A stretch of DNA of 64,000 nucleotides from Adiantum capillus-veneris (taxonomy: Eukaryota > Streptophyta > Polypodiopsida > Polypodiales > Pteridaceae): NCBI GenBank assembly GCA_014529385.2, contig CM043947.1, positions 122,276,891 through 122,340,890 on the forward strand, written 5' to 3'. The notes beneath the pieces were generated by a model. It was not told where the DNA came from. It was given only the letters and a program-made list of their open reading frames with translations, and ran no database searches. Below are positions 19,570 through 30,536 of the stretch, one piece after another. A program made the position numbers and the translations under genes. Each line of letters starts with the position of its first letter. Position 1 is the stretch's first letter.

Positions 19570-21809
19570 CCCTCAAGTGGGTTGCCCAACCCCCAGCATC
19601 ACAGCAAAGCCTCCGCTTGGATCAAAGACATAACCCTAAGTGAAACCATTAATTTGGAGTAGCTCCCTATAGAATTGCACCCATGCACATAATCAATGGT
19701 GCATATAGAATGCATACATCACTCCTTCATTGCTGCTGAGGGCGAGCTTTCTGAAATGGGGCCTCTAAACCCAAAACCAATGGGCCTACCCTCACAAAAT
19801 GTTCGTAAAGAAGTACGCAAACTACTTGGGGCACCACCTTCTTTTGGGAGTGGAGAAGGAAACCAATCAAAATAACACTTGCACTCACCCACTCAAGCAA
19901 CACACTTTGAAAACCCCCTTACTCTATATACAGTTTGGACACTTGAACACCATCAACGATTATGCAACCCAATGCCGTGCATCAAAATGAAATATGCAAT
20001 TTGTGGAATAGCATTCACCTTCTCCCCATAAGAATACCCATAATACATCCAAACTCTTCCTCTCTCAAGCACTCATCAAAAAATCATGCGCACAAGACTT
20101 GCCTCTCAAACACACAAGAGAATCACTTACATCAAACTAACACACTTTGCATAGAGAGCTCATCTCCATCTATGCAATGCCGTGACACAAATAAAATCAC
20201 CATGAGAGGTAGCCACATGCATATGTAATGAAGCAAAAGAGAGTTGGAGTGAGAAATTTCTTTAGACCAATTGAATAAGTGTGGAGAAACAAACCAATGG
20301 TAAATTGAGAATAGAACACTTACTTGATTTCTCGCACACCTTTTAAGGGAAGGACAGATGCTGGCTAACCATCACGAATTGCGACACTTGAAAGTTTTGA
20401 AGATGATTTCATGATCATTAACATAACCATGAGAGAGATCATGATGTATTTACAAGTTATTGAGGTGCTACAAATGATTTATTGGGTTGATGGAGTAAGA
20501 GATTGTAGAATGGAAAGAGTGGAGAATAGAGTTTGCACTTCCTCCAAAGAGGAGGGTTAGGAGGGAGGATGTGAAAGAGGGAGAGTTGGGGTTTTCTCTA
20601 CTATTGATCAAGAAACAACATGAAGTTGAAAATATAGGTGTATCCTTGAGTCTCTCCAAGGGGGGCTATTTATAGTTGTGTAGGAGTGGGATTATGCTAC
20701 ACTTAATTAGAGTAAGTGATTAGACCTAATTAAGTGTCCTTTGACCACTCATTGAATTTTGGACATAAAAGGGACTATTTATTCACCAAAAATATCATTT
20801 TATACCGTGAAGGCTCCATAGGGGTGCATAATGTAGGTGGGCCCCACCATGAGGCCCTATGGGTGGCTCCTGCGGGGTATCTCAACTTGTCTGTCTTGGC
20901 ATTTAGAAAGCATCTTTAGGTTGGTCCCATCACATGCAAGTGACCCTGAACACTCATTGATATTCTAGAAGATGAGTAGGGGAAAAATAAGATCTCACCC
21001 TCTTGATTTACTTGATTTACAGTTCCCTTTTGCTGCGAATCTGACAGATTTACACTATTTTGACCATAACTTTTTACCTGTAGCTCGGAATGACATGCTT
21101 CAAAAGGCAAAATTGACCTTCTCAACATGTTTGATATGAATTTGGACTATTCTTCACGCCCATGCACCAAGGAATTGGGTTTGGAAGGTCCACACTAGGC
21201 TAGGGAACCTTTGCTTCCAAGTCTTCTTGTATGGGCCCTTTGCTTGTATGCATCCAAGGGAAATCATGCTTTTTCAAAAGGCTATGATGCTTAAACAAAT
21301 AGAGGAGGGCCCAATATTATTTGCTTGTGAAAATAATATACAATTGGAGTCTTTTTGAAAGGAGAGAAACTATATGTATATTCTTAAGAGATATTGGGCC
21401 ACCTATGTAGGGGGCATAGAAGACTTGTAGAGAGGGACCATAATCTTTGGTAAAGACAAGTGGAGAGTTGATTTCCATGGGAATTTATCTATATGGGGTG
21501 GAAGATGGATATATTATTTTTCTACTACTAATGCACAAGAGGTAAAAAAGTTTGGGGGTATATAGTTGGTTATTGTATGCTTATTCTATTTACAAAGCAA
21601 AAAAGAAAAGGGTGGTAATATAAATATATGACTAAGGTGACATTTTTGGGAAGAGTATAATGTATGTGTCGCCACAAAGGTTAAACGAAGAGGGGGAATT
21701 TACTCTAGATAACTTAATAGCGTAGAAAAATATATACACATATGAGGAAGAGGACGTTGAGTAGGCTGACAAATGTTGCAAAAAGATGGTTACCATTTTA
21801 TGCCACTCA
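19549..21809 (-). repeat. Element C 5' LTR (internal end truncated)
   Basis: 2261 bp copy of 12336-14592 with few differences. On the plus strand it ends GCCACTCA at 21809, giving a TGAGTGGC start on the minus strand. The left end runs into gag coding sequence with no PBS. Confidence 0.88.
20666..20675 (-). promoter_or_regulatory. TATA box in element C right (5') LTR
   Basis: Minus strand CTATAAATAG. Being in the 5' LTR, this copy would drive the element transcript. Confidence 0.6.
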
Positions 21810-22029
21810 CTGCATTCATCCACAAGCATCCAATCCACTTTAAATTAAGCATGATCATGCTCACCATCCTGTTCAATAGATGAATCATGCATATCATTAC
21901 CCGTCTTGAACCTATCTGGCATACCTTCCCAACCATAGAAGATGGAAATCTCCTCCAAGAACTCCTATACTTGTTGAATAGCCCACTGCATGTCCCAAGA
22001 GTGTGACAACTTTTATTACTCAAATTCTT
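21810..22029. other. Junction sequence between elements C and F
   Basis: 220 bp with no recognisable domain on either strand. The 5' LTR and most of gag of element F should lie here but are absent. Confidence 0.5.
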
Positions 22030-22039
22030 TAAAGTCAGC

Positions 22040-22200
22040 TCTCAAATATTGGAACTGCGGCAAGAAATGCCACGCCATGAAGGATTACTGGTCCAAGAAG
22101 AAGAAGGAGTCGGAGTCTCAAGACAACAAGCCAATATCGGCCAATGTGGCAGGTAAAGTAGAGCTGGTATACAATGTTTATAATTCCTAGATAGTAGACT
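22040..22200 (+). pseudogene. Copia gag zinc knuckle and start of protease (element F)
   Basis: KYWNCGKKCHAMKDYW matches a CCHC knuckle in which the first and last Cys have become Tyr (TGY to TAY changes). About 40 residues later, the usual copia protease motif appears as IVDSEASFH, with the active-site Gly changed to Glu and stops on both sides. Both domains are dead. Confidence 0.75.
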
Positions 22201-22414
22201 CCGAAGCTTCATTTCATGGGACATAATACAAGCAACATTTCTAAGATTACACCAAAGGTAATTTTGGGTACGTATAGTTGAGAGTTGATGAAGCTTGTAA
22301 AATTGTTGGCAAAGGTAAAATTTGTGTAAAAACTGCAAATGAAAATAAATAAAAGCTTAAAGATGTTAGCCATGTTCCTTCGTTTTGTAAAAAAAAAAAG
22401 ATCTCTACAAGACA

Positions 22415-22954
22415 GTGGACAATAAAGGTCACAACATTGCATTCGGAAACAAACGATGGAAGATCTCAAAGGGATCTTTGGTGGTTTCCAAAGGAGAAAA
22501 GGTTGGTACAATTTACTTGTGTACTGTCAGCACGCAATCTTCAACTTGTGCAACAACTACAAAAGTCAACAATGCGTTGTGGCACTACCGGCTTGGGCAT
22601 ATGAGTGCCAAAGGAATGCAAATCCTTCAATTGAAGAAACTTCTACCAGGTTTAAAAGAAGTGGACTTAGTGTTCTGTGAAGATTTTATTTATGGTAAAC
22701 AAAAGAGGGTAAAGTTTCAAAGGCCAAGAAATGAAAGAAAAATTAAAAAACTTGAATTGGTTCATTCTAAAGTTTGGGGTCCTTCAACTACACCATCCCT
22801 AGGTGGCTCATTGTACTATGTAACATTCATGGACAACACAACTAGGAGAACGTGGGTTTATGAAATGAAGAATAAATCTGATGTGTTTTCCATATTTCAA
22901 AGGTGGAAAGCCTTTGTGGAGAATGAAGTAGATACGAGGTTTGTCTTGTTGTAA
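22415..22954 (+). pseudogene. Copia pre-integrase and partial integrase (element F)
   Basis: Contains the GAG-pre-integrase signature LWHYRLGHMSAKGMQ and a degenerate zinc motif. The first part of the catalytic core follows (KKLELVHSKVWGPS, where relatives have HSDVWGP, and YYVTFMDNTTRRTWVY). The first catalytic Asp of the core has become Lys. The remainder of the core and the DDE Glu are gone: near 22940 the sequence jumps to RT. Confidence 0.82.
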
Positions 22955-23640
22955 AAATGAACTCAATTAGGATTGTCTTAAGTCTTGTGGCTGCTCATGT
23001 CTTAAATATTGAGCAAATGGATGTAAATACGGTGTTTCCTCATGGTTACTTGGAGGAGTAAATTTACATGCTTCAATCAAAAGGTTATGAAGTAAAGGGC
23101 AAGGAGAAAATGGTTTACATATTAAAGAAGATATTGTATGGTCTAAAGCAAACATAAAGACAACGGTACTTGACATTCTATCAATGGATGCTGGATCACA
23201 AAATCAGAAGATGCAACTTAGATCACTATGTCTACACAAAGAATTCGGGAGATGGGAAGTTCATCATCCTAATGTTGTATGTTGATGACATGCTGATTTC
23301 AAGTGCTAACATGCCGGATATCAAATACCTAAAAGAGGAGCTAGTTAAATCATTTTCAATGAGAGATTTAGATGTTGCAAAGTGGATACTTGGTATAAAG
23401 ATATCAAGAGACATGATAAAGAAGACACTAAAGCTACCTGAAGAGGATTACATCAAGAAGGTAAAAAGGTTTTCAATGCAAGATGCAAAACTGGTTTCTA
23501 CACCTTTGGCTAGTCACTTTAAACTAACCAAGGATATGTGTCCAAAGACACAAGATGAGATAGGATATATGTCTAAAGTTTCATATGCTGTAGTAATAGG
23601 TTCTCTCATGTATGCTATGATCTAGACAAGGCCAAATATT
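22955..23640 (+). pseudogene. Copia reverse transcriptase remnant (element F)
   Basis: Recognisable from EQMDVNTVFPHGYLEE through YVDDMLIS, the copia YVDD catalytic box, to LGIKISRD and the SLMYAMI region. It has in-frame stops near 23060, 23156 and 23624. The N-terminal fingers are missing. Confidence 0.85.
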
Positions 23641-24303
23641 TCACATGCAATGGGAGTTGTGAGTAGGTTCATGGATAATCCAGGTAAAGAGCATTGTCAA
23701 GCCGTGGAGTGGATACGTAATTATCTAAAGGGAACAAGAATAAATGCTTTGTATTTTGGAGGCACTGATAAGTTTCTTGCAAGGGTATGCTGATGCAGAT
23801 ATGGCAGGTAACAAAGATACTCGAAGGAGCACTACTAGCTATGTATTCACAATTGGAGGCACAACAATAAGTTAGGCTTCGAAGCTGAAAAAAGTGGTCT
23901 CACTTTCTACCATGAAAGCGAAATATGTAGCTCTCACGGAGGCAAGCAAAGAGATTCTATGGCTTCACAGATTCTTGGAAGAGATTGGATACAAGCAAGA
24001 CAATTGTGTCTTGTATAGTGACAGTGAGAGCGCCATTAATCTTGCAAAGAATTCAGCCTTTCACTCAAGGACAAAGCACATTGAGGTGAGATATCACTCC
24101 ATACGTACTCTTTTGGAAGAGGGACAACTAAAGCTAGGAAAGGTGCACACAAGTGAAAATTTTGCGGACATGTTAAAAAAAGTGGTTAACAAGGAGACGT
24201 TGAGACTTTGCTCATATTTAATTGATATTCAAGGATCAGAAGCCATGATGGAAAGCAATCATAGGTTTGGTGTGGAGATCAGTCTTGAAGTGGGTGATTG
24301 TTA
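23641..24303 (+). pseudogene. Copia RNase H (element F)
   Basis: YADADMAGN-type start (frameshifted near 23780-23790), then VSLSTMKAKYVALTEASKE, LYSDSESAINLAKN and RTKHIEVRYH, the standard copia RNase H order and spacing. The frame is open from 23894 to the stop at 24302. The stop overlaps the 3' LTR start. Confidence 0.85.
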
Positions 24304-24921
24304 AGTATGCAACCTAATTCATCCCTTGTAATTTTTATTCTAAAAAGGCACATTTATAAGGCCCCCATTATGAGGAGAATCCATCATGCATAATAAAAAT
24401 CACTCATCAAAAAACCGTAAAATCATACCGGTTTGTCAGAATATTGTGGCCGTTCAACGGCCGAAAAGTGATTGAAAAATGGTCGGTCGGTCGCCGGTAG
24501 TCAATGGTCGGCGGCCAACAAATTCAATGGCCGGTGGACGAGTTTCATGTGGACTTGTTTATGGTTGCACACGGGCAAATGGCCAATTGCTAGGTGGACT
24601 TGTCTTCTCAAGGGCGGTCACACATGGATGCATGGAAGAGTTCAACTTGGACTTGTTTGGACAAGGGCAGCTCCACACGACCGCCTCTCATGAGAGAGGG
24701 AAGCCATTTTGGCCTATAAAGGAGTCCTCTTCTACATACAAAATGGTATTGTGAAGTTGATGAAACAAGGTGTGTGTGTGAGGTGTTGAGAGTGAAGCAA
24801 GCCGGGAATTCCATTAAGGGTATAATCCCTTTGTAACCTACTTCTAGTTTGAAATACTAAAGCCATTGAGGGGGTGCTTTCCCATGGACATAGCCAACAT
24901 TGGGTGAACCACGTGTATCGT

Positions 24922-24965
<44 letters not shown>

Positions 24966-25049
24966 TCTCTACGATATAATCTCTCTTGTGTGTGAAAATC
25001 ATCTCTCTCTATTAAGTAAATCACTCTAATATCTACTTAGCTACGCCTT
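24298..25049 (+). repeat. Element F 3' LTR (single copy)
   Basis: Begins TGTTAAGTATGC right after a GGGTGAT purine-rich tract at the RNase H end, as in copia elements. It has a TATA box (CTATAAAGG, 24714-24722) and a (CT)n tract at 24924-24962. The end is placed where similarity to the LTR of element A starts (25050) and may be off by a couple of bases. No second copy in the window. Confidence 0.68.
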
Positions 25050-25776
25050 CACCCTTCCTTTTCCACATTGAGACCTTCTTTAAAATCAGCCATTAGTCTT
25101 CTCACCCTCCTCTCCTTCCTCCTCTCTCTCAAGCTCAAAAACCCATCAAAGTTCCTCTTCTAATCACCTCTCAAGTCATGCTGAATCTTGTTGTAATTCA
25201 TAAGTTCTCATTCAACCCCTTTCTATTATTACTAGATATGTATTGATTTTATGTAGATTCTTTACATTTTAAAATAAGGAAGCTCTTGGACTCAAGCTAT
25301 GGAGGAAGGAGTGAAGACAACACAAGTGATGATGGAGTTAATTGGTCAACAAATCACTTGGAAGGAGCTTCTTCATTGGTTGAATGTCCCTAATCAAGCT
25401 TCATTTGTACAAATTACACTTGTATCTTAACCTCACTCCTAATCACTCTCTTTCCTATATAAAGAGGCCTTCCCCTTTGTAATTTCAAGCCTCTCTCAGC
25501 CCATTGAGCCTTTGTATCACTCACCATGAGCCCATAAGCTCATTCATTCACTCTATTCTTGCACATCCTAGAGTGCAAATTGTTTCATGCTAGTAACCTC
25601 TCCTCCTCTTACTTATGTTAATTAAGAGAAATGTTTTATATGCGTGTGAGAGTGCTTGATGTGATCTTGGCTAATCCTTGAGTGATTGTTTGGTAATCTA
25701 TATGCTATTTGTGTTGGGAGTGTTTGAAGTCATCCATTCCTTGTACACACACCACGGTTAATGCTTCATTCATAGT

Positions 25777-25850
<74 letters not shown>

Positions 25851-25961
25851 GCGGTCCTAGTCCACGCTTCCAAGACTAGGTGGTGCCTTCATCTCATTTC
25901 CCTTGTGGCGCAATGGAGTTTGTTTTGGTGTAGAGGCCGCCATTCCAAATTTCCTTCGTCA
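25050..25961 (+). repeat. Element A 5' LTR (5'-truncated)
   Basis: Matches 42187-43080, ending CCTTCGTCA. The first roughly 550 bp of the LTR (compare 41638-42186) is absent, replaced by the copia LTR of element F. Contains a TATA box (CTATATAAAG, 25455-25464) and a very long (TC)n at about 25779-25845, longer than in the right LTR. Confidence 0.88.
25455..25464 (+). promoter_or_regulatory. TATA box in element A LTR
   Basis: CTATATAAAG, also present in the right LTR at 42592-42601. It lies about 500 bp before the LTR end. Confidence 0.6.
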
Positions 25962-25966
25962 TAAAT

Positions 25967-25984
25967 TGGTGCCCCCACTGAGGA
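25967..25984 (+). promoter_or_regulatory. Element A primer binding site
   Basis: TGGTGCCCCCACTGAGGA begins five bases after the LTR end and starts with TGG, complementary to a tRNA CCA end. I cannot say which tRNA. Confidence 0.7.
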
Positions 25985-26011
25985 GTTCTCAAGCAGCGCT
26001 CTATCAATCCT

Positions 26012-26980
26012 ATGAAGGAAGATCCATCAAATTCTCCGAGACTTCCACTATGGTCTCCCCAAGAAGCTCGAGAAAAGAAGCGTCTTTATCGACAAACGGC
26101 ACGTATGCGGGTAAAGAGAGTTAACTACACACAGCCTTCTTTGCTTCAAGGAAAATCTTGTAGTCATCAAGTCCCTAGGTCAAAAAATTGTGTTGAGTGC
26201 TTTGTGGCTAGTGTGAAGACACTTCCTTTGAAGCCTCGACTTCAGGTGGTGAAAGCACTCTCAAACTCGGGTATTAACAAGTTTTTGGAGGGGGAGCTAC
26301 ACATCAATGGGGTGCGGTATTGGCAAGAGGCTACATATGGTGATGCACTCCAACTACTACTAGCAAGAAGGCTCAAGGTGGTTGAGAGGGTAGCCATCGA
26401 ACCCTATGAACTCTACAAAGCTGAAGATGGTCACACCAAAGCTAGGCTAATCACTGGTGAGCAAATTCTTCGCATCTCTCAAATGGTGGGATCCAAGAGA
26501 GCTCAACTTCAATGAAGTGCTTCATGGAAGTTTGTAATTAATGCACCAATGAATAATCCCATTTTCCACAACTTTCAATCAGTTCAGAATATTAGGGTGA
26601 ATGTGCGCATTGATAGAAAGATTTTTTTCCAACAAAGATTGGTCTTCTATTTTGGAGCTGAGAGGTTGAGAGAGATATTGCTGTCCCCTGACCCTATAAT
26701 ATTTCCCATTTTGGAGTATAATGTATCTTTTGATGTTCACATCTTCATCTTGCTTTAAGCATACTCCATGAATCATAGGGATTTATATGGACCTTTCCAA
26801 CCTCTTGCTAGACAAACTGTGCATATAATAGCTAGCACAAAGCTTAGGTTCCAAAACATCATAAGGGACTTACTAGGCCCTCGTCGTCTAGCTGAGATTA
26901 ATGCATCTATCAATCCATTTATTCTACCCTTAATAAGATATGATTTGGGCCTAGACGTTTTCATCTTTGTGCTGTATTGA
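26012..26980 (+). pseudogene. Pre-gag ORF of element A with internal duplication
   Basis: One reading frame runs from 26012 to 26980 and is broken only by TGA (26513-26515) and TAA (26756-26758). Part 1 (to 26512, 167 aa) is basic and of unknown function. The frame after each stop opens again at once with ATG-led stretches of 69 and 70 residues (26549-26758 and 26768-26980). These two pieces are related to each other, sharing GxxRLxEI, PxIxPxIxY and DVxIF at equal spacing. Tat/Ogre-type elements are known to carry an ORF upstream of gag, which is the likely identity. The last stop lies about 20 bp before the gag ATG at 27001. It could be a broken single ORF or three short ORFs. Confidence 0.55.
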
Positions 26981-27000
26981 GAGGAAGGCAACCCACTTTT

Positions 27001-29040
27001 ATGATGGCTTTCCCAAATTTTTTTGGGCGTAGTGGGGAAAATGCTGGGGATTTTTTGGATAACTTGGAGATGGCTTTCCTTGTATCCGGGAGGGATGACG
27101 AAGCATTGAAATTGAGAGCTTTTCCTTTGGTGCTCAAAGAAGAAGCTAGGGTATGGTTCCAGGCTCTAGATCCAACCCAAAGAATTGATTGGGAGGGATT
27201 GAAGGTGGCTTTCCTACGAAGATTTCAACGAGCCAATTCGGCAGAAGAACTATGGCAACGGCTTCTGTCCCTTCATCAAGTTGACCCTTATGGTTATGCA
27301 ACCTATGAGGAAGGTTTTCTGAAACTTTGGGGGCAATGGTCAGACTCACTAAACCCTGGTGAGCGAGCTCCCAATTGCCTCCAAAAGGATCGATTTATCT
27401 CAGGTTTGTATCCCTTGCTAAGGGAGAAGGTAAAGGGAAAATTTCCAAATGCTTTTGAAGATGCCTTAAGAATTGCTAGGGAAAAGAATAGAAAGATTCT
27501 CTATCAAGCCCAATCTGGCCAACTAGCTTTGGGAGGCAATATCACAACTATGGAAGCTTCTCACATACCTCCAAATGTGCCTAATGCACCAGACCTCAAT
27601 AGAGGTCAACAAGAAGATATGCTCCAACAAATAAACAATCTCACAAACCAGCTAGAGGGGTTGAGAGTAAATCTTGTGCAGGGAGCAAGAAGGACTATTG
27701 AGGGAAATGGTGGGAATCGGCCACCAATGCGACGTCAAGCAAGGGAAATGTTGTGTTACAATTGTGGGGAAATTGGCCACGGCATGTATAATTGCCCTCA
27801 TCCCAGAAGATATGACTACCCTGTCAGAGGTCCTCGACAACAAGTAAGTCCACCCCGTGCTAGAGCTCAAGCACAAGAGCAACCGCAACCTCAAATTTTG
27901 CAGCCACGTCGTGCTCAAGCTCAAGCCCCTGCTACTCAACCAAATGTGAGCATCATAAGGATGGAGGAGGTCCTCAAGGGCAGAAGCAACCAGGAAGAAA
28001 TAGCTAAAGGGAAGATGAAGATAGATGAAGTGGCTACAATGCCTATCAAACGTGTGCGTGTCCAAGATGAAGTAGGTAAAGAAACAAGCAAGGATGCAAG
28101 CAATGAAGCAAGTACATCTCGGGCAACTAAAGATGAAGCCAAGAAGAGAAAGACCCGTACTAGGTCTCAAATTGACATCTCTGATTTCCCTATGGGATCT
28201 CGGACACAACCTTATGACTTGACAGCTGATGTGAGTTCTCAAGGACCAAAGATTACTTGGCCACAACTACTTCATATCTCCCCAAAGCTTCGACGACAAT
28301 GGTCAAAAATGGTGAGCACGAGGGCAAAGCGAAGTAAGCTAGTAAGTGTAATCAAAGCATATGGTCTCAAGGATATAGTGCCTTTGGTGGAGGCTCAAAT
28401 CAAGGGACAACGGATTCCAAAAACTTACATTGACAGTGGAGCAGAGGTTTGTGTCATGACAGAAAAGCTAATGCATCAATTGGGTTTAGAGGTAATGGAA
28501 TCATCAAACTTTAGGGCAAAAATGGCCAATAATGTCTCTGTCACTTGTGTGGGTGTAGTGAAAGCTTTGAGAGTTTCTGTTTTTGGAATCACTACAGAGG
28601 TTGATGCTTATGTGATGCCAGTAAAGGGAGAAGGATACCCCCTTATTTTAGGATGACCTTGGCTTATGGGTATAGGAGCTAGGCAAGATTGGGCAACAGG
28701 AGACTTGGAGTTGAGGCCTCGCATGGGTGGCCATAGTCGAAAGGTGGTTTATAACCTAAAGAATGGGCGACAAGAGAACCTTGAACTAGAGACGTCAGCT
28801 GATGAGTGGAGCTCAAGTGGATGCTCCTCATCCATGGACGAGGAAGAGAGTTCAAGTGAAGAGAGTGATAGCACTCTCGAAATCATGGGCGTCACCATAA
28901 AGGAAACTACCTCATCAGAAGACAACCCAAGGATCCAAATGGAGAATGTGTGGGATGCCCGCCTAGAGGAGATGTTATCCAAGGATATAAAGGAAGAAAA
29001 AAAGGAGGGTTATGTAAATGTTCTTAAGAAGCATGCATCA
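27001..29040 (+). pseudogene. Gag-protease of element A
   Basis: The start is taken as the ATG at 27001 (MMAFPNFFG). The first 190 residues are a retrotransposon gag capsid domain (WFQALDPTQRIDWEGLKVAF, FISGLYPLLREK). A coiled segment (QINNLTNQLEGL) and a CCHC knuckle, CYNCGEIGHGMYNC (27753-27795), follow. The retropepsin has YIDSGAEVCVM (DSGA at 28432-28443) and YPLILG (ending 28653). A TGA at 28654-28656 stands where element C has the Arg of ILGRPW. The same frame then continues through an acidic Ser-rich linker into RT. This fits an originally single gag-pol frame with C-to-T nonsense. Confidence 0.88.
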
Positions 29041-30536
29041 TTGTTTATTTCTGATTACACTCACATTACAGGTGTCACGGCAGTGAAGCATCATATCCAT
29101 CTAAAAGAAGGGAGCAAGCCAGTAGTACAAAAACTAAGAAGATTAGGAGTTGTGAAACAAAATGCACTGTTGTCTGAGGTGAAGAGACTCTTAGAAGCAG
29201 GATTCATATACCCAGTAGAAGATTCAGAATGGGTCTCCCCAGTAGTGGTGAGGCCAAAGAAGAATGGTAAATGGCGAGTGTGCGTGGATTACAAGCCACT
29301 AAATGCTGCAACAAAGAGGGACCACTTCCCTCTCCCATTTCAAGATGAGATTCTAAATGAAGTAGCAGGCCATGAGAGATACACAGTGTGTGATGGCTAC
29401 TCTGGCTACTTTCAAATACGCATTGCAGAGGAGGACTAGAAAAAGACTACTTTCATCACACCATGGGGATGTTTTGCATTTCGAGTCATGCCTTTTGGTC
29501 TCACCAACGCTCCAGCCACCTTTCAACGATTCATGAACATGGTCTTCCAACCTTACTTTGGTAAGTCCATAAGGGTTTTCATAGATGACTTTTGTATTTA
29601 CAGCTCCAAAAGTATGCATCTCGGCAAGATTGATGAAGGATTTACTCCTTTAGCTAAGCTGGGTGGACAACTAAACAAGGACAAATGTCACATTGGGGAA
29701 AGCAAGGTTACACTATTAGGGCATGTAGTGTCCATTGATGGAATCGAGGTAGATCCTGAAAAGATAGAAACATTGCTAAATCTACCTTCCCCAACTTCCA
29801 TCAAACAATTAATATCCTTCTTGCAAAAGCTAAGATATTTGAGTAGATTCATACACTTACTCTCCCAAGTGATATTTCCTCTACAACAGCTGATTCGTCA
29901 AGAGACGCTTGTTTGGAGTGAAGAAAGTGAAGGGCATTTTAGAGAGATTAAAAAAATGTTAGGGTCACTCCCTGTAATCCTCCAACCTTGTTGGGAAGAA
30001 ACATTCTTTGTAAACCCTAGTGTGGGAGAAGAAGCCATTGGTGCTGCCCTCCTACAAAAAGATCCAAAAACCTCCTTTACGAGGCCTGTGTATTTTGCTA
30101 GCCGCCTCATGGAAAACATAGAGAAGGCCTACACCCTAATGGAACAGCTAGTGTTAGCTCTCATGTTTGCGGTAACCAAATTTCGGCCATACTTGCTGCC
30201 GAAGAGGTTTGTAATTATCACTGTGGAGGATATGTTTCCCTATGCACTACAACATATGGAAATCTCTAACAAAATAGCAAAGTGGGTGGTGCGACTTCAA
30301 GAGTTTGATTATACAATACAGGTTGAAAGAACAACTCGAGCATGCTTAGCCGACATTTTAACAAACAAGTGCTATGAAAAAGTTTGCCATTTGAAGAGAA
30401 AGGAACTTCCACCACCTCCAGCTCTAGAGGCTTTGATCAATGCTTATAGCCTCTACTTTGATGGAGCATACAAGAGAACCAAGGATAAGGCAGCTGCAGG
30501 CATCGTGGTCTTATCCCCATTGGGAGAGAGGATCCA
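29041..30536 (+). pseudogene. RT, gypsy RNase H and start of second RNase H, element A
   Basis: Same frame as gag-pro. RT shows FIYPVEDSEWVSP, KWRVCVDYKPLN, VCDGYSGYFQI, MPFGLTNAPATF and VFIDDFCIYS, with both catalytic sites kept. A TAG at 29437-29439 interrupts it where element C has Gln. The gypsy RNase H is degenerate (VNPSVGEEAIG in place of the VDAS-type motif; TVEDMFPYAL in place of TDHxxL). The second RNase H starts with LYFDGAYKRTKDKAAAG and is cut at 30536 by the LTR of element B. Confidence 0.9.

Larger units (their letters stand above)
12336..21809 (-). mobile_element. Element C: Tat-type Ty3/gypsy retrotransposon with deleted 5' internal end
   Basis: Two direct repeats of about 2.26 kb (12336-14592 and 19549-21809) surround a minus-strand gag-pol. 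The order is zinc knuckle, protease, RT, gypsy RNase H, a second RNase HI-type domain, and integrase. The extra RNase H places it in the Tat lineage (established family feature). A PPT lies beside the left LTR. On the right, the LTR copy passes directly into the middle of gag, with no PBS, leader or gag N-terminus. A deletion therefore removed the end of the 5' LTR and the start of the internal region. The LTRs differ at only scattered sites, so insertion was recent. Confidence 0.88.
22030..25049 (+). mobile_element. Element F: decayed Ty1/copia retrotransposon fragment
   Basis: The plus-strand order of zinc knuckle, protease, integrase, RT and RNase H is the copia order, with integrase before RT. 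Only the 3' LTR is present. The 5' LTR, most of gag, most of the integrase core and the RT fingers are missing, and stops occur throughout. The right border lies at or within a few bases of 25050, where the sequence turns into the LTR of element A. Confidence 0.87.

Noticed and set aside
27652-28266. 204-codon minus-strand ORF
   Set aside because: Shadow of the element A gag-protease frame on the plus strand, whose domains are unmistakable.
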